Part shown: one piece after another, positions 54,718 to 63,939 of the stretch
How the letters are laid out: every line of letters begins with the position of its first letter
Numbering within the stretch: the stretch's first letter is position 1
Origin: Halolamina sp. CBA1230
GTDB lineage: Archaea > Halobacteriota > Halobacteria > Halobacteriales > Haloferacaceae
Direction of reading: 5' to 3'
DNA length: 64,000 nucleotides
Assembly: GCF_002025255.2 (NCBI RefSeq)
Contig: NZ_CP054587.1
Coordinates: forward strand, 124,001 to 188,000
Notes under the pieces: generated by a model
What the model was told of the DNA's origin: nothing
Seen by the model: only the letters and a program-made list of their open reading frames with translations
Databases searched by the model: none
Made by a program: the position numbers and the translations under genes

Positions 54718-54739
54718 GCAGCAGTCCTTGGACTGCTGC
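54718..54739 (+). terminator. Strong hairpin 25 bases after the SOD gene
   Basis: GCAGCAGTCC pairs perfectly with GGACTGCTGC over 10 bp, with only two bases (TT) between. The stem is unusually tight and may protect the SOD mRNA or stop transcription; no T-tract follows it. Confidence 0.4.
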
Positions 54740-54926
54740 TCGGAACTCGGCGCTGCGATTGGCCCGCCCGCTTCGGCCCTCTCCGCGTTGCCCGGATCGA
54801 CCCCCGGACGACGCGGGCACTCTCGACGCGCCTCGTGCGGCGAGGCGAACGACGGTTGGCACCCTCTCGCCGCCGGACGCGTCCTTCGTGGTATCGAGCT
54901 AGCTACCCGATCTTCCTGCGAGAGAG

Positions 54927-55207
54927 TTAATCGTCCGCCGTGTACGCGCCGCTCCGGTGTTCGATGTGGTGGATCTCGAGAACGTGGTCGTCGTGATCGA
55001 GGGTGCAGGCGAGTCGATACTGCCCGACCCGGAGCTTCTCGAACGGCCCGCCCGCGAGCGGTTCGAGGTAGTCCGTGGCTCGCGCCACTGGTCGTCGACG
55101 ATCTCGTCCAGTTTCGAGACGATCCGGTCCTGAACGTGGTACTCCTGCTTCTCGAACTGCTCGGCGGCTCGCGGCGTGAACTTCCAGATCCAGCCCTCAC
55201 TCCCCAT
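54927..55207 (-). pseudogene. RelE-type toxin with a frameshift
   Basis: An ATG at 55207 opens a RelE-like toxin (MGSEGWIWKFTPRAAEQFEK, KLDEIVDDQWREP). After Pro at about 55075 the frame is lost, but the other frame goes on with the RelE second half: TDYLEPLAGGPFEKLRVGQY, RLACTLDHDDHVLEIHHIEH, then TAA at 54927. One added base at GAGCC/ACGG would join both into 93 residues, the usual RelE size. Toxin activity is probably lost. It overlaps the antitoxin by 11 bases. Confidence 0.75.
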
Positions 55208-55484
55208 CGTCGTCCATCATCGCGAGAACGTCCTCGCGGGAGACGAGTTCGGCCTCACCCGACCGGAGCTCGTGCTCGCTGGCCGCGATCTGCTTCCACC
55301 CCTCACGCGAGAATTCGGGATGCTTGACGGCATCACGGGCCGCGTACCGCAGGAACTCGCTTCGGGAGTTGAACCCCTGTTCCTTCCACGTCGTGTCGAT
55401 GTCGTTGAGGAACGCTTCGGTGAGCCGGAGGTTCACCTGGACCGTCTCGGGTTCGTCGTCGGTGGGAGTATCCGCTTCGGACAT
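55197..55484 (-). CDS. Ribbon-helix-helix antitoxin
   Basis: A 95-residue protein. VQVNLRLTEAFLNDIDTTWK and SRSEFLRYAARDAVKHPEFS are the ribbon-helix-helix DNA-binding region, followed by a C-terminal toxin-neutralising tail (GEAELVSREDVLAMMDDDG). It would repress the operon and hold the RelE-type toxin encoded next. The toxin is frameshifted here, so the antitoxin may remain as a regulator or as protection against other RelE toxins. The start is the ATG at 55484. Confidence 0.8.
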   Translation of the reverse strand: MSEADTPTDDEPETVQVNLRLTEAFLNDIDTTWKEQGFNSRSEFLRYAARDAVKHPEFSREGWKQIAASEHELRSGEAELVSREDVLAMMDDDGE

Positions 55485-55546
55485 ATGTGTCTGCTTTACG
55501 CACGTATCCCAATAACCGTTTTCCCGGAGTCGGCTCCGATTTCGTG

Positions 55547-55963
55547 CTAGAACGAGAGATGTGAGGTCGAACTCGGTCCCTCGTCGTCGTCCAGTCCGCC
55601 GTCCTGCAGGTAGGTGTAGCCGTCGTCGACGAGGAACACGTCGCCGTCCTCGACCGCGACCTCGACCGGACGGAGCGACGAGCCCGCAGCGGGGCCGTTG
55701 CTGCAGTCGCCTTCGCAGGCGTCGAACAGCGACCCGTGTTTCGGGCAGATGATCTCGCCGGCGCGCAGCGCCGCGCCGTCGCCGCGGTCGAACCGCTGGT
55801 CCTCGTGGGGGCAGTTGTTGAGCCACGCCTCGACGCCGGGGTCGTCGTCGCAGGGCACGAGGATCGCCTCGCGCTCGTTGGTGAACGCGTCCTCGACGCT
55901 GAACAGGTACGAGCCGTTCTCGGGGATCGAATCCACGGACGTGACACGCGCTCCGTCGCTCAT
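55547..55963 (-). CDS. Rieske 2Fe-2S protein
   Basis: A 138-residue soluble Rieske protein. NCPHEDQRF and ICPKHGSLFD supply the Cys-x-His and Cys-x2-His ligands of a 2Fe-2S cluster. There is no membrane anchor, so it is a ferredoxin-like electron carrier, not a bc-complex subunit. I chose the ATG at 55963 instead of 55996. It is divergent from the solute-binding protein gene. Confidence 0.82.
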   Translation of the reverse strand: MSDGARVTSVDSIPENGSYLFSVEDAFTNEREAILVPCDDDPGVEAWLNNCPHEDQRFDRGDGAALRAGEIICPKHGSLFDACEGDCSNGPAAGSSLRPVEVAVEDGDVFLVDDGYTYLQDGGLDDDEGPSSTSHLSF

Positions 55964-56049
55964 CGAGGAGGGGTCGCGGCGGTCGGCCAAAAGCATGGCG
56001 TCGTCGGACTCGATCGAGCCTCGCCGCCGAGGGTGATCGACCGTGATGG

Positions 56050-56065
56050 TTTAGGCCGACCGAAA
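56050..56065. promoter_or_regulatory. DtxR-type operator, distal site
   Basis: TTTAGGCCGACCGAAA is an imperfect palindrome (5 of 7 arm pairs). It lies just upstream of the AT-rich AAGAATATG at 56064-56072, the likely TATA element of the gene at 56097. Confidence 0.45.
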
Positions 56066-56077
56066 AGAATATGATTG

Positions 56078-56093
56078 TTTAGGCGAGCCAAAA
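56078..56093. promoter_or_regulatory. DtxR-type operator, proximal site
   Basis: TTTAGGCGAGCCAAAA is a palindrome (6 of 7 arm pairs) ending four bases before the ATG at 56097. It is 28 bp from the distal site, and matches the operator at 13079 in its left half exactly (TTTAGGC). Confidence 0.6.
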
Positions 56094-56096
56094 ACC

Positions 56097-57296
56097 ATGG
56101 TACGTCAACGGCCGACGAGGCGGGAGTACTTGACGATGGGCGGGGCAGTCACCGTCAGTGGACTACTCGCGGGCTGTAGCGGCGGCGACTCGACGCCGAC
56201 CGGGGATGGCTCGTCCAGTGAAACGACGACCGGAACGGCGACGGCGGGGAGTGACGGGAGCTACACCGTGTCGATGGCGCCGATGGGTGCGGTCACCTTC
56301 GACGCCGTCCCGGAGACGGTGTTCACCCGGCTGACCCACCTCGCCGGCATGGCGTTCGCGCTCGGGAAAGGGAACGACGTGACTGCGATGCACGCACCGG
56401 GGTACTACGACGCGCTGTGGAACCAGTTCACCCCGCAGCTGCCGGGCGTGAAGCTCGACTGGTCGGGTAGGTACTCCTCGTGGGAACCCAGCAAGGAGAA
56501 GCTCTACGAGCTCGACAGCGACGTCCATCTCGCCGATCCGGCGAGCGTCGCGGCGACAGGCTGGAGCCGCGACGACCTCGAGGAGGTGGCGACGAACGTC
56601 GGCCCGTGGTTCGGCAACCAGTACAGCGACACCCACGCGACGCCGCCTGACGGCTGGGCCGACCAGTACGAGTACTACGACCTCTGGACGATGTTCGAGA
56701 AGGTCGCCGCCGTCTTCCGGGAGGAGGCACGCTACGAGTCGCTCGCTGCGATCCACGACGACCTGCTCGGGACGATCGAGGACGGGCTCCCCTCGTCGAG
56801 CCGGCGGCCGACCGTGACGCTCGCAGGGATGACCGACGTCGAAGCACCGTACGTCTACAAAACCGATCAGCCGGGGATCCTCTCCTCGCACGTTCGCCCG
56901 CTGGGTGCGCGCGGGGCGTTCGGCGACGACACCGAATCCGGCGCGCAGGTCGACCTCGAAGCGATGCTCGAAGCCGACCCGGACGTGATCCTCGCGCTGG
57001 GCGGGATGCATCCCGACACCGACGTCGTCGCGATCAGGGAGAACCTCGCGGAACACCCTGTTGGAGCCGAACTCACGGCCGTCCAGAACGACCGAGTGTA
57101 CGCACAGGGCGCGCGCTATCAAGGGCCGATCCTGAACCTCTTCCAGCTGGAGATGACTGCGAAACAGATCTACCCCGAGGTGTTCGGCGAGTGGCCGACG
57201 TACGAGTCCGGGTCGTACCCCGAGATCCCCCGGGACGAACAGCTGTTCGACCGCGAGCAGGTCGCATCGGTTATCGTCGACGGCGCGGACGCGTAA
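56097..57296 (+). CDS. ABC transporter solute-binding lipoprotein (iron-chelate/cobalamin type), Tat-exported
   Basis: A 399-residue protein. The twin-arginine signal TRREYLTMGG is at residues 7-16 and the lipobox LLAGC ends at Cys27. A Ser/Thr/Gly linker leads to the binding domain. The domain is of the periplasmic-binding type III class used for siderophores, heme or cobalamin (MLEADPDVILALGGMHPDTD; VQNDRVYAQGARYQGPILNL). No permease gene is next to it; the permease/ATPase at 11044-13061 share its operator. The ligand is not known. Confidence 0.82.
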   Translation: MVRQRPTRREYLTMGGAVTVSGLLAGCSGGDSTPTGDGSSSETTTGTATAGSDGSYTVSMAPMGAVTFDAVPETVFTRLTHLAGMAFALGKGNDVTAMHAPGYYDALWNQFTPQLPGVKLDWSGRYSSWEPSKEKLYELDSDVHLADPASVAATGWSRDDLEEVATNVGPWFGNQYSDTHATPPDGWADQYEYYDLWTMFEKVAAVFREEARYESLAAIHDDLLGTIEDGLPSSSRRPTVTLAGMTDVEAPYVYKTDQPGILSSHVRPLGARGAFGDDTESGAQVDLEAMLEADPDVILALGGMHPDTDVVAIRENLAEHPVGAELTAVQNDRVYAQGARYQGPILNLFQLEMTAKQIYPEVFGEWPTYESGSYPEIPRDEQLFDREQVASVIVDGADA

Positions 57297-57395
57297 CGCC
57301 CGATCCGGAACTGCCGATGCGTTCGCCGTCGGTATCGCCCCCGACCACCGTCGCCGTTCCGCTTTTCCCTCCCTTGACCGTACAGTAAACCACCG

Positions 57396-58883
57396 ATGAC
57401 CGAGTTCTCCATCGACGCCGACTGGGCGACGCAGTACATCGATGGCGAGTTCGTCCCGAGCGAGAGCGGCGAGACGATCGACGTCGAGGACCCCTCGACC
57501 CGCGAGACCGTCACCGAGGTCCCCGCCGGCGTCGAGGCCGACGTCGACGCCGCCTACGAGGCCGCCGCCGAAGCGCAGGAGTCGTGGGCCGAACAGCCGC
57601 CCGCGCGGCGCGAGGAGGTGGTTCGGAACCTTCTCGACGCCATCGAGAACCACGAGGAGGAGATCACGTCGCTGCTGAGCCACGAGGTCGGCGGCTCGCC
57701 CGCGATGGGCCACACGTCGATCCAGATCGCCACCGACCACGCGAGCGAGGCGGCGACGCTCCCCCGGCGGATGAAGGGCGAGACCGCCGAGTCGAACGTC
57801 CCGGGGAAGGAGAACCGCCTCTACCGCGAGCCCGAGGGCGTGGTGACGGTGATCTCGCCGTGGAACTTCCCGCTGAACCTCTCGATGCGGGCGGTCGCGC
57901 CCGCCATCGCCGCCGGCAACAGCGTCGTGCTGAAACCCTCGACGAACTCCCCGATCACGGGCGGACTGCTGTTCGCGAAACTGTTCGAGGCGGCCGGCCT
58001 GCCCGAGGGCGTGCTGAACGTCGTCGTCGGCCGGGGGAGCGAGATCGGCGACCGCGTCGCCAGCCACCCCGAGAGCGACGTGGTGGCGTTCACCGGTTCG
58101 ACCGAGGTTGGCCGCCACGTCGCCAGTCTCGCGGGCGAGAACCTCGCGGTGCCGGCGATGGAGTTGGGGGGCAACAACGCCCACGTCGTCACGGGCGACG
58201 CCGACCTCGACCGCGCGATCGACAGCGCGACCTTCGGCAGCTTCGTCCACCAGGGCCAGGTGTGTATCTCGATCAACCGCCACATGGTCCACGAGAGCAT
58301 CTACGACGAGTACGTCGAGCGCCTGACCGAGCGCGCCGAGGAGCTGCCGGTCGGGAGCGCACACGAGGAAGACACCGTCGTCGGCCCGATCATCGACGAG
58401 TCCCAGCGCGAGGAGATGCTCGACTACGTCGAGCGGACTGTCGAGGCCGGGGCAACCCTCGAGACCGGCGGCGAGACAGTCGACATCGAGGGTGTCGACG
58501 ACTCGCTGGTCGTCGCGCCGACGGTGCTCTCGGACGTGGAGAACGGGATGGCCGCGGCGTGTAACGAGCACTTCGGCCCCATCGCGCCCGTGATCCCGTT
58601 CTCGGACGTGGAGGAGGCGATCGAACTCGCGAACGACACGGAGTACGGGCTCTCGGGCTCGGTCCACGCCGGCGACCTCGCGGTCGCCGAGGAGATCGCT
58701 CACGGGATGGAGACCGGCAACGTCCACATCAACGACCAGCCGATCAACGACGAGGCCCACGTCCCCTTCAGCGGGATCGGCGCCTCCGGCGTCGGCGACT
58801 ACAACAGCGACGCGTTCCTCGACGAGGTCACCCAGACGAAGTGGATCTCCGTCCAGAAGGAGCCCCGCGACTACCCGTTCTGA
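57396..58883 (+). CDS. Aldehyde dehydrogenase
   Basis: A 495-residue NAD(P)-dependent aldehyde dehydrogenase. Catalytic Cys290 is in GQVCISINRHM and Glu256 in MELGGNNAHVV; GSTEVG lies before. The sequence is of the aromatic/vanillin-type or general aldehyde group. It lies 99 bases after the solute-binding gene but has a different role. The reaction is aldehyde to acid; the substrate is unknown. Confidence 0.88.
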   Translation: MTEFSIDADWATQYIDGEFVPSESGETIDVEDPSTRETVTEVPAGVEADVDAAYEAAAEAQESWAEQPPARREEVVRNLLDAIENHEEEITSLLSHEVGGSPAMGHTSIQIATDHASEAATLPRRMKGETAESNVPGKENRLYREPEGVVTVISPWNFPLNLSMRAVAPAIAAGNSVVLKPSTNSPITGGLLFAKLFEAAGLPEGVLNVVVGRGSEIGDRVASHPESDVVAFTGSTEVGRHVASLAGENLAVPAMELGGNNAHVVTGDADLDRAIDSATFGSFVHQGQVCISINRHMVHESIYDEYVERLTERAEELPVGSAHEEDTVVGPIIDESQREEMLDYVERTVEAGATLETGGETVDIEGVDDSLVVAPTVLSDVENGMAAACNEHFGPIAPVIPFSDVEEAIELANDTEYGLSGSVHAGDLAVAEEIAHGMETGNVHINDQPINDEAHVPFSGIGASGVGDYNSDAFLDEVTQTKWISVQKEPRDYPF

Positions 58884-58936
58884 GGTCGGGGACGCGAAGC
58901 GTTCGGTAGCGTCGACGACCACCCGACTCTCGCCGC

Positions 58937-59160
58937 TAGAGAGGGAGAGGGACCACTGTTTCCGGTGCTCTCGCTCTCGTGGAGTGGACGGGCCGAGTCG
59001 ACGGCGCGGTTCGCGCCCCGACTCAGGAAGGAAGACTGCCGTACGGACTTCCCGACCACACCCCTGATCAATCCGTCCGTATCCAACGGCCGTTCGCGCC
59101 GACATCCCCACCGCCCGCGGCGGGAAAGCACTGGAAACGCTGGTGTCTCTCTCCTCTCTC
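58937..59160. repeat. MITE-like element with 39-bp imperfect inverted repeats
   Basis: The gene-free stretch 58884-59247 holds this 224-bp element. Left arm 58937-58974 and the inverse of right arm 59122-59160 match in 30 of 39 columns with one gap, sharing GTTTCC and GTGCT blocks flanked by GA-rich runs. The interior (about 150 bp) has no credible gene. No clear target duplication is seen. It could be a non-autonomous mobile element or an extragenic structured repeat. Nothing else is evident in the gap. Confidence 0.5.
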
Positions 59161-59247
59161 GCGACGGACTAACACCGTCTCTCCGTCTCGCTGGCTGAAC
59201 CTCTCACACCGCCAACGTAATGGTGGGGCCGCCGTACTCTCCCGTCG

Positions 59248-60201
<954 letters not shown>

Positions 60202-61818
60202 TCAGCGCGCGAGCGCCAGGCTCGCGAGCACCGCCACACCGATCGCGGCGAACAGCGCGAGCACGGCCGCCGTCTCGGCCGCCAGCGACACCGACGGGGT
60301 CCTCGACGTCGCGGCGAGCGCGGCGGCGACGGTCACCCCGCCGATCAGGGCGGCCGTGAGCGCCCGGACGAACTGCACGGCCAGCGACGGCGCCCGGCGC
60401 CCCACGTCCCGGCCGAGATCGACGCCGAACCCGCCGAGATCCCAGACGACGACGGCGCCGACGACGGCGCCCAGCGCCGGGAGCAGCGGCGCGCCGACGG
60501 CGGCCGCGAACCCGCCGGTCACGAGCAGGCCCGCGGCCGCGAGCGCGTGGCCGGTGTGCCGGCCGGGAACGACCCGGAACGCCATCCCGAGGCGGAGCAG
60601 CCCCAGCGTTATCACCGCGGCCACGCCGCCGAGCGCGATCAGCCCGACCGCGACGACCTCGCCGGAGTAGTAGTCGATAACCGTCCCAGCCTGTTCGAGG
60701 ACGGTCGACGCGACCGAGGCGGGGAGGGTAGCCTCCAGGCGGCCGAGCACGACGTTCAGGATCGTCTCGTGAGCGACCCAGCCGACAGCGAGCGCCGCGC
60801 CGCCGCCGACAAGCGGCGCGACCCGGCTCAGATAGCGGCGAACGCCGGAGCGGTGGAGGCGGCGAAGCAGTTTCACCGCGACGACGACGGCGACACTCAC
60901 GGCGATCAGTCGGAGCGAGAGCCGGCGGACGACCTCCGCGGTCGCGAACAGGCCCAGCAGGTCGGCCGCGACGGGCGGGAGCCGTCCCCAGAGCTCCGTC
61001 CACGCCGATCCGAGCAAGCGACGCGCGCCGAGGAGGACGATCCCGACGACGACGCCGATCTGGGCGGCGTTCAGCGCGGCGAGCAGGCGCTCGAACAACC
61101 GCAGTGCGATCTCGTCGTCGTCGCTCCGGTCGTCGAGCAGTTCGGCGATCGGGAGCGCGGTCAGGGCGGCCCGCAGCGCGAGCAGCGACAGCGAGCCGAT
61201 CAGGAGAACCGTCCCCAGGGGCGGCGTCAGCGCGGTCTCGGGGAACAGCGACGGGAGCTCCTCGGGCAGCGGCAGCGCCGAGAGCGGCTCGAGCTCCTCC
61301 TCCTTCCGCACCGTGTTCCCCACGAGACCGCCGGCGACGACGACGAGCAGCAGCACGCCGACGGAGCTGCTCCGGGCGGCCGTCGTGACGCTCCCGCGGT
61401 CGACCGCGTCGCCCGGGATCGCGGCCGCGCCGAACGCCGCGAGCGCGACGCCGAGCCCGACGAACACCGCACCCTGCGGCGCGAAGCCGGCGAACTGCGC
61501 GACGCCGACGTAGCCGAGCCCGGCGACCAGCAGCACGCCGGAGAACGGGGCGACGACGACGCTCGCCAGCGTCCAAACCGGCGTGAACCGCTCACGGGTC
61601 GCCAGCCAGATCACGCCCGCGAAGCCGGCGGCGCCGACAGCGGCGATCGAGAGCGCGTCGAGCGAGCCGAGCGCGTCCGCGAGCAGCCAGCAGCCGACGG
61701 CGACGATCAGCACCGCGAGCGTGGCGCCGGCCCGGGGCGGCCGCCAGTTGCTCGCCGGCGGCGCGGCCGCCCACTCCTCCTCGACGGACGGCTCGTCGGC
61801 GTCGGAATCGACCGCCAT
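60202..61818 (-). CDS. Polytopic membrane protein, DUF7519-like
   Basis: A 538-residue protein with about 14 predicted membrane helices and an acidic N-terminus (VDSDADEPSVEEEWAAAPPA). It follows the DUF58 gene, sharing its stop as TGATG, and ends beside the moxR stop. The position fits the large membrane subunit often seen in haloarchaeal MoxR/DUF58 clusters. I took the ATG at 61818; a GTG one codon earlier is possible. Confidence 0.7.
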   Translation of the reverse strand: MAVDSDADEPSVEEEWAAAPPASNWRPPRAGATLAVLIVAVGCWLLADALGSLDALSIAAVGAAGFAGVIWLATRERFTPVWTLASVVVAPFSGVLLVAGLGYVGVAQFAGFAPQGAVFVGLGVALAAFGAAAIPGDAVDRGSVTTAARSSSVGVLLLVVVAGGLVGNTVRKEEELEPLSALPLPEELPSLFPETALTPPLGTVLLIGSLSLLALRAALTALPIAELLDDRSDDDEIALRLFERLLAALNAAQIGVVVGIVLLGARRLLGSAWTELWGRLPPVAADLLGLFATAEVVRRLSLRLIAVSVAVVVAVKLLRRLHRSGVRRYLSRVAPLVGGGAALAVGWVAHETILNVVLGRLEATLPASVASTVLEQAGTVIDYYSGEVVAVGLIALGGVAAVITLGLLRLGMAFRVVPGRHTGHALAAAGLLVTGGFAAAVGAPLLPALGAVVGAVVVWDLGGFGVDLGRDVGRRAPSLAVQFVRALTAALIGGVTVAAALAATSRTPSVSLAAETAAVLALFAAIGVAVLASLALAR

Positions 61819-63290
61819 CACCGGCCACCTCTCTCGATCGCGGCGGCGACGGCCGACAGCGACCGATCCGCCGGCCAGTCGATCACCCGATCACAGACGC
61901 CGCGGGCCTCCCTGAGCCGCGTCCGCCGGCGCGCGCCGGCGAGCCGACCGCCCGCACTCCCGTCGCCAGTCGGGTCCGGCGAGAGCAGCGTCGGCCCGTT
62001 GCCGAGCACTGCTGCGCGTTCGGCGTACGAGAGCGGGACGCGATCCACGAGCGGCGACACGACCAGTAGCTCCGCCCGTTCAGGGAACTGCGCGATCAGC
62101 GACGACACGGTCCGGTCGTCCACTTCGCTCTCGCCCTCGATCAGCGACTGTCGCCACGCGCGATCAGCTGCGGTCCGCTCCGCGGCCGTCTCGGCGGCGG
62201 CCTCGAACACGGCGTCGGCGGCGCGGCGCCCGGCCTCCGCCGCGGTGTTCTCGACCCAGATCGCGTCGCCGGCGGTCCGGACCGACACGTCCACGTGGCT
62301 CCCGTCGACGCCCAGCACTGCGAGTGAGACACGGTGGCCCAGCGCGCGGTAACGCTCCACCGCTGCCTCGGCCGCGTACGCCGCGTACTCCGCGCCCGTG
62401 GGGTGGGTCGGCGCCGCCGAGCGCCGCGTCGGCGGGCGGACGTCGAGCAGGACGACCTCCCGGGCCGCGCGCTCCTGGCGGAACTCGGTGGTGACGAGGT
62501 CGCCGGATTTGGCGTACTGGCGCCAGTTCACCCGGTTGCGGGCGTCGCCGGCCCGGTACTCGCGGGTGGAGTGGAACTCCAGCCCCTCGCCCGCCTGGTC
62601 GCTCGTCGTCACACCGGTCCGGAGTCGGGTCGCCCGATCCAGTCCGGCGAGCGCGGCCGGATCGGTGCAGTCGACCGAGTCCGCCCCGCCGACCGTCGCG
62701 GAGAGGGACGCGATGTCGGTGCCGAGCAGCGAGCGCGCGAGCAGGCGAGCGTCGCCGAACGCGAAGTCCCCGCGCTTGGCGACGACGGTGTAGGAGAACT
62801 CGGTGGTCGACCCCGGGCGGAGCGCCACCGACGCGCGGGGGGAGCCGTCGGTCACGGCCAGTTCTTCGGGCACGCCGTCGACGATCCGGAGGTCCGGCAG
62901 CACCGAGTCGCCGGTGTTCGTGACCGACACCGTCACCTCGACGGGGTCGCCCGGGGTGAGCCGGTGGTCGTCGACGCGGCGTTCCACGTCGACCGAGAGA
63001 TCGCTCGGGAGGGTGGAGAGCGCCGCGTAGCCGACGTAGGCGAACGGGGCGGTCGCGGCGGCGACCAGCGCGGGGTCGGCGTAGAACAGCCCCAGCGCGA
63101 GCAGGAAAAAGCCGGCGAGCAGCCAGACGCTCCAGCGCGAGGCGCGGCCGACCCGGTGGCGGAGCGTGAGCGTGGAGTGGCTCGCCGTCTCCTCATCTGG
63201 CGACTCCGTGGCCGGTTCCGTTTCAGCCCCGGCGCGCTCGCCCCCGTCTGCCTCCGTCCCGTCGGCCGACCGCTCGGCTGCCTCACTCAT
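61818..63290 (-). CDS. DUF58 domain protein
   Basis: A 490-residue protein with two N-terminal membrane helices (VWLLAGFFLLALGLFYADPA), a beta-rich region resembling DUF58-associated immunoglobulin-like repeats, and the DUF58 core (GEGLEFHSTREYRAGDARNR, VNWRQYAKSGDLVTTEFRQE) near residues 245-280, plus a vWA-like part. It acts with MoxR in assembly of surface proteins. It overlaps the DUF7269 gene start by eight bases. Confidence 0.85.
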   Translation of the reverse strand: MSEAAERSADGTEADGGERAGAETEPATESPDEETASHSTLTLRHRVGRASRWSVWLLAGFFLLALGLFYADPALVAAATAPFAYVGYAALSTLPSDLSVDVERRVDDHRLTPGDPVEVTVSVTNTGDSVLPDLRIVDGVPEELAVTDGSPRASVALRPGSTTEFSYTVVAKRGDFAFGDARLLARSLLGTDIASLSATVGGADSVDCTDPAALAGLDRATRLRTGVTTSDQAGEGLEFHSTREYRAGDARNRVNWRQYAKSGDLVTTEFRQERAAREVVLLDVRPPTRRSAAPTHPTGAEYAAYAAEAAVERYRALGHRVSLAVLGVDGSHVDVSVRTAGDAIWVENTAAEAGRRAADAVFEAAAETAAERTAADRAWRQSLIEGESEVDDRTVSSLIAQFPERAELLVVSPLVDRVPLSYAERAAVLGNGPTLLSPDPTGDGSAGGRLAGARRRTRLREARGVCDRVIDWPADRSLSAVAAAIERGGR

Positions 63291-63939
63291 CGTTGCCCTC
63301 CGTCGTCGTTTGGACGGCCTGTTCCGGCGCCGACGCCAGTTCGGCGACGGCGTCGACGCTCCGGCGCAGTCGGCGGCGCCCCTCCGCGCCCTCGTCGAGC
63401 CAGCCGCGTAGGCGGGCAAGCAGCGGAATCGGCGCTGCATCGCCGAGGAAGCCGGCCGCCAGGTCGTCGTCGGTCCACTCGCCCTGCTTGACTCGCTGTC
63501 GGGCGTCCTCGTGGCTCTCGCCGGCGACCCGGAGCGCGTCGACCGCGGTCTTTCGCAGGTCGTGCCGCAGGTCCCGCGCGCCGTCGAGCGACGCCACGTC
63601 ACCGATGGATCGGTCGGCAGTGTACCCCGAGATGGTCGCGGGGTCGACGTTGGTCGCCTCCGGCGGACGCTCGTCGGCACCGACCAGTTCGGGCGCGCGG
63701 TCGCTGCTCGACTCCGCCCGGATCGCGACCACCAGCGCTGCGACCGCGGCGACCAGTCCGACGGCGAACAGGAGGAGCTGGTCGGTCTCGAACGACTCGA
63801 CTACCTCGTAGACAGGCACGAGTGCTGCCTCCGCCGGCGCGAGCAGCTCCGGAGCCACCACCAGCGCGGCGGCGCCGGCCAGCACGGCAAGCAGCAGGGT
63901 ACTGATCAGCCCGCGCCAGAGCAGGCGTCGCGTTCTCAC
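63283..63939 (-). CDS. DUF7269-like membrane-anchored protein
   Basis: A 218-residue protein with one or two N-terminal membrane helices (LLAVLAGAAALVVAPELLA and LLLFAVGLVAAVAALVVAI) and a soluble helical tail (TAVDALRVAGESHEDARQRV). It is in the MoxR-type operon and overlaps its neighbours at both ends. Start GTG at 63939. Function unknown. Confidence 0.65.
   Translation of the reverse strand: MRTRRLLWRGLISTLLLAVLAGAAALVVAPELLAPAEAALVPVYEVVESFETDQLLLFAVGLVAAVAALVVAIRAESSSDRAPELVGADERPPEATNVDPATISGYTADRSIGDVASLDGARDLRHDLRKTAVDALRVAGESHEDARQRVKQGEWTDDDLAAGFLGDAAPIPLLARLRGWLDEGAEGRRRLRRSVDAVAELASAPEQAVQTTTEGNDE

Noticed and set aside
56163-59111. A 982-codon open frame on the minus strand opposite two well-supported genes.
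   Set aside because: It is an antisense shadow caused by GC-rich codon bias: it covers the solute-binding protein and aldehyde dehydrogenase genes and has an Arg/Asp/Val-rich, patternless sequence.
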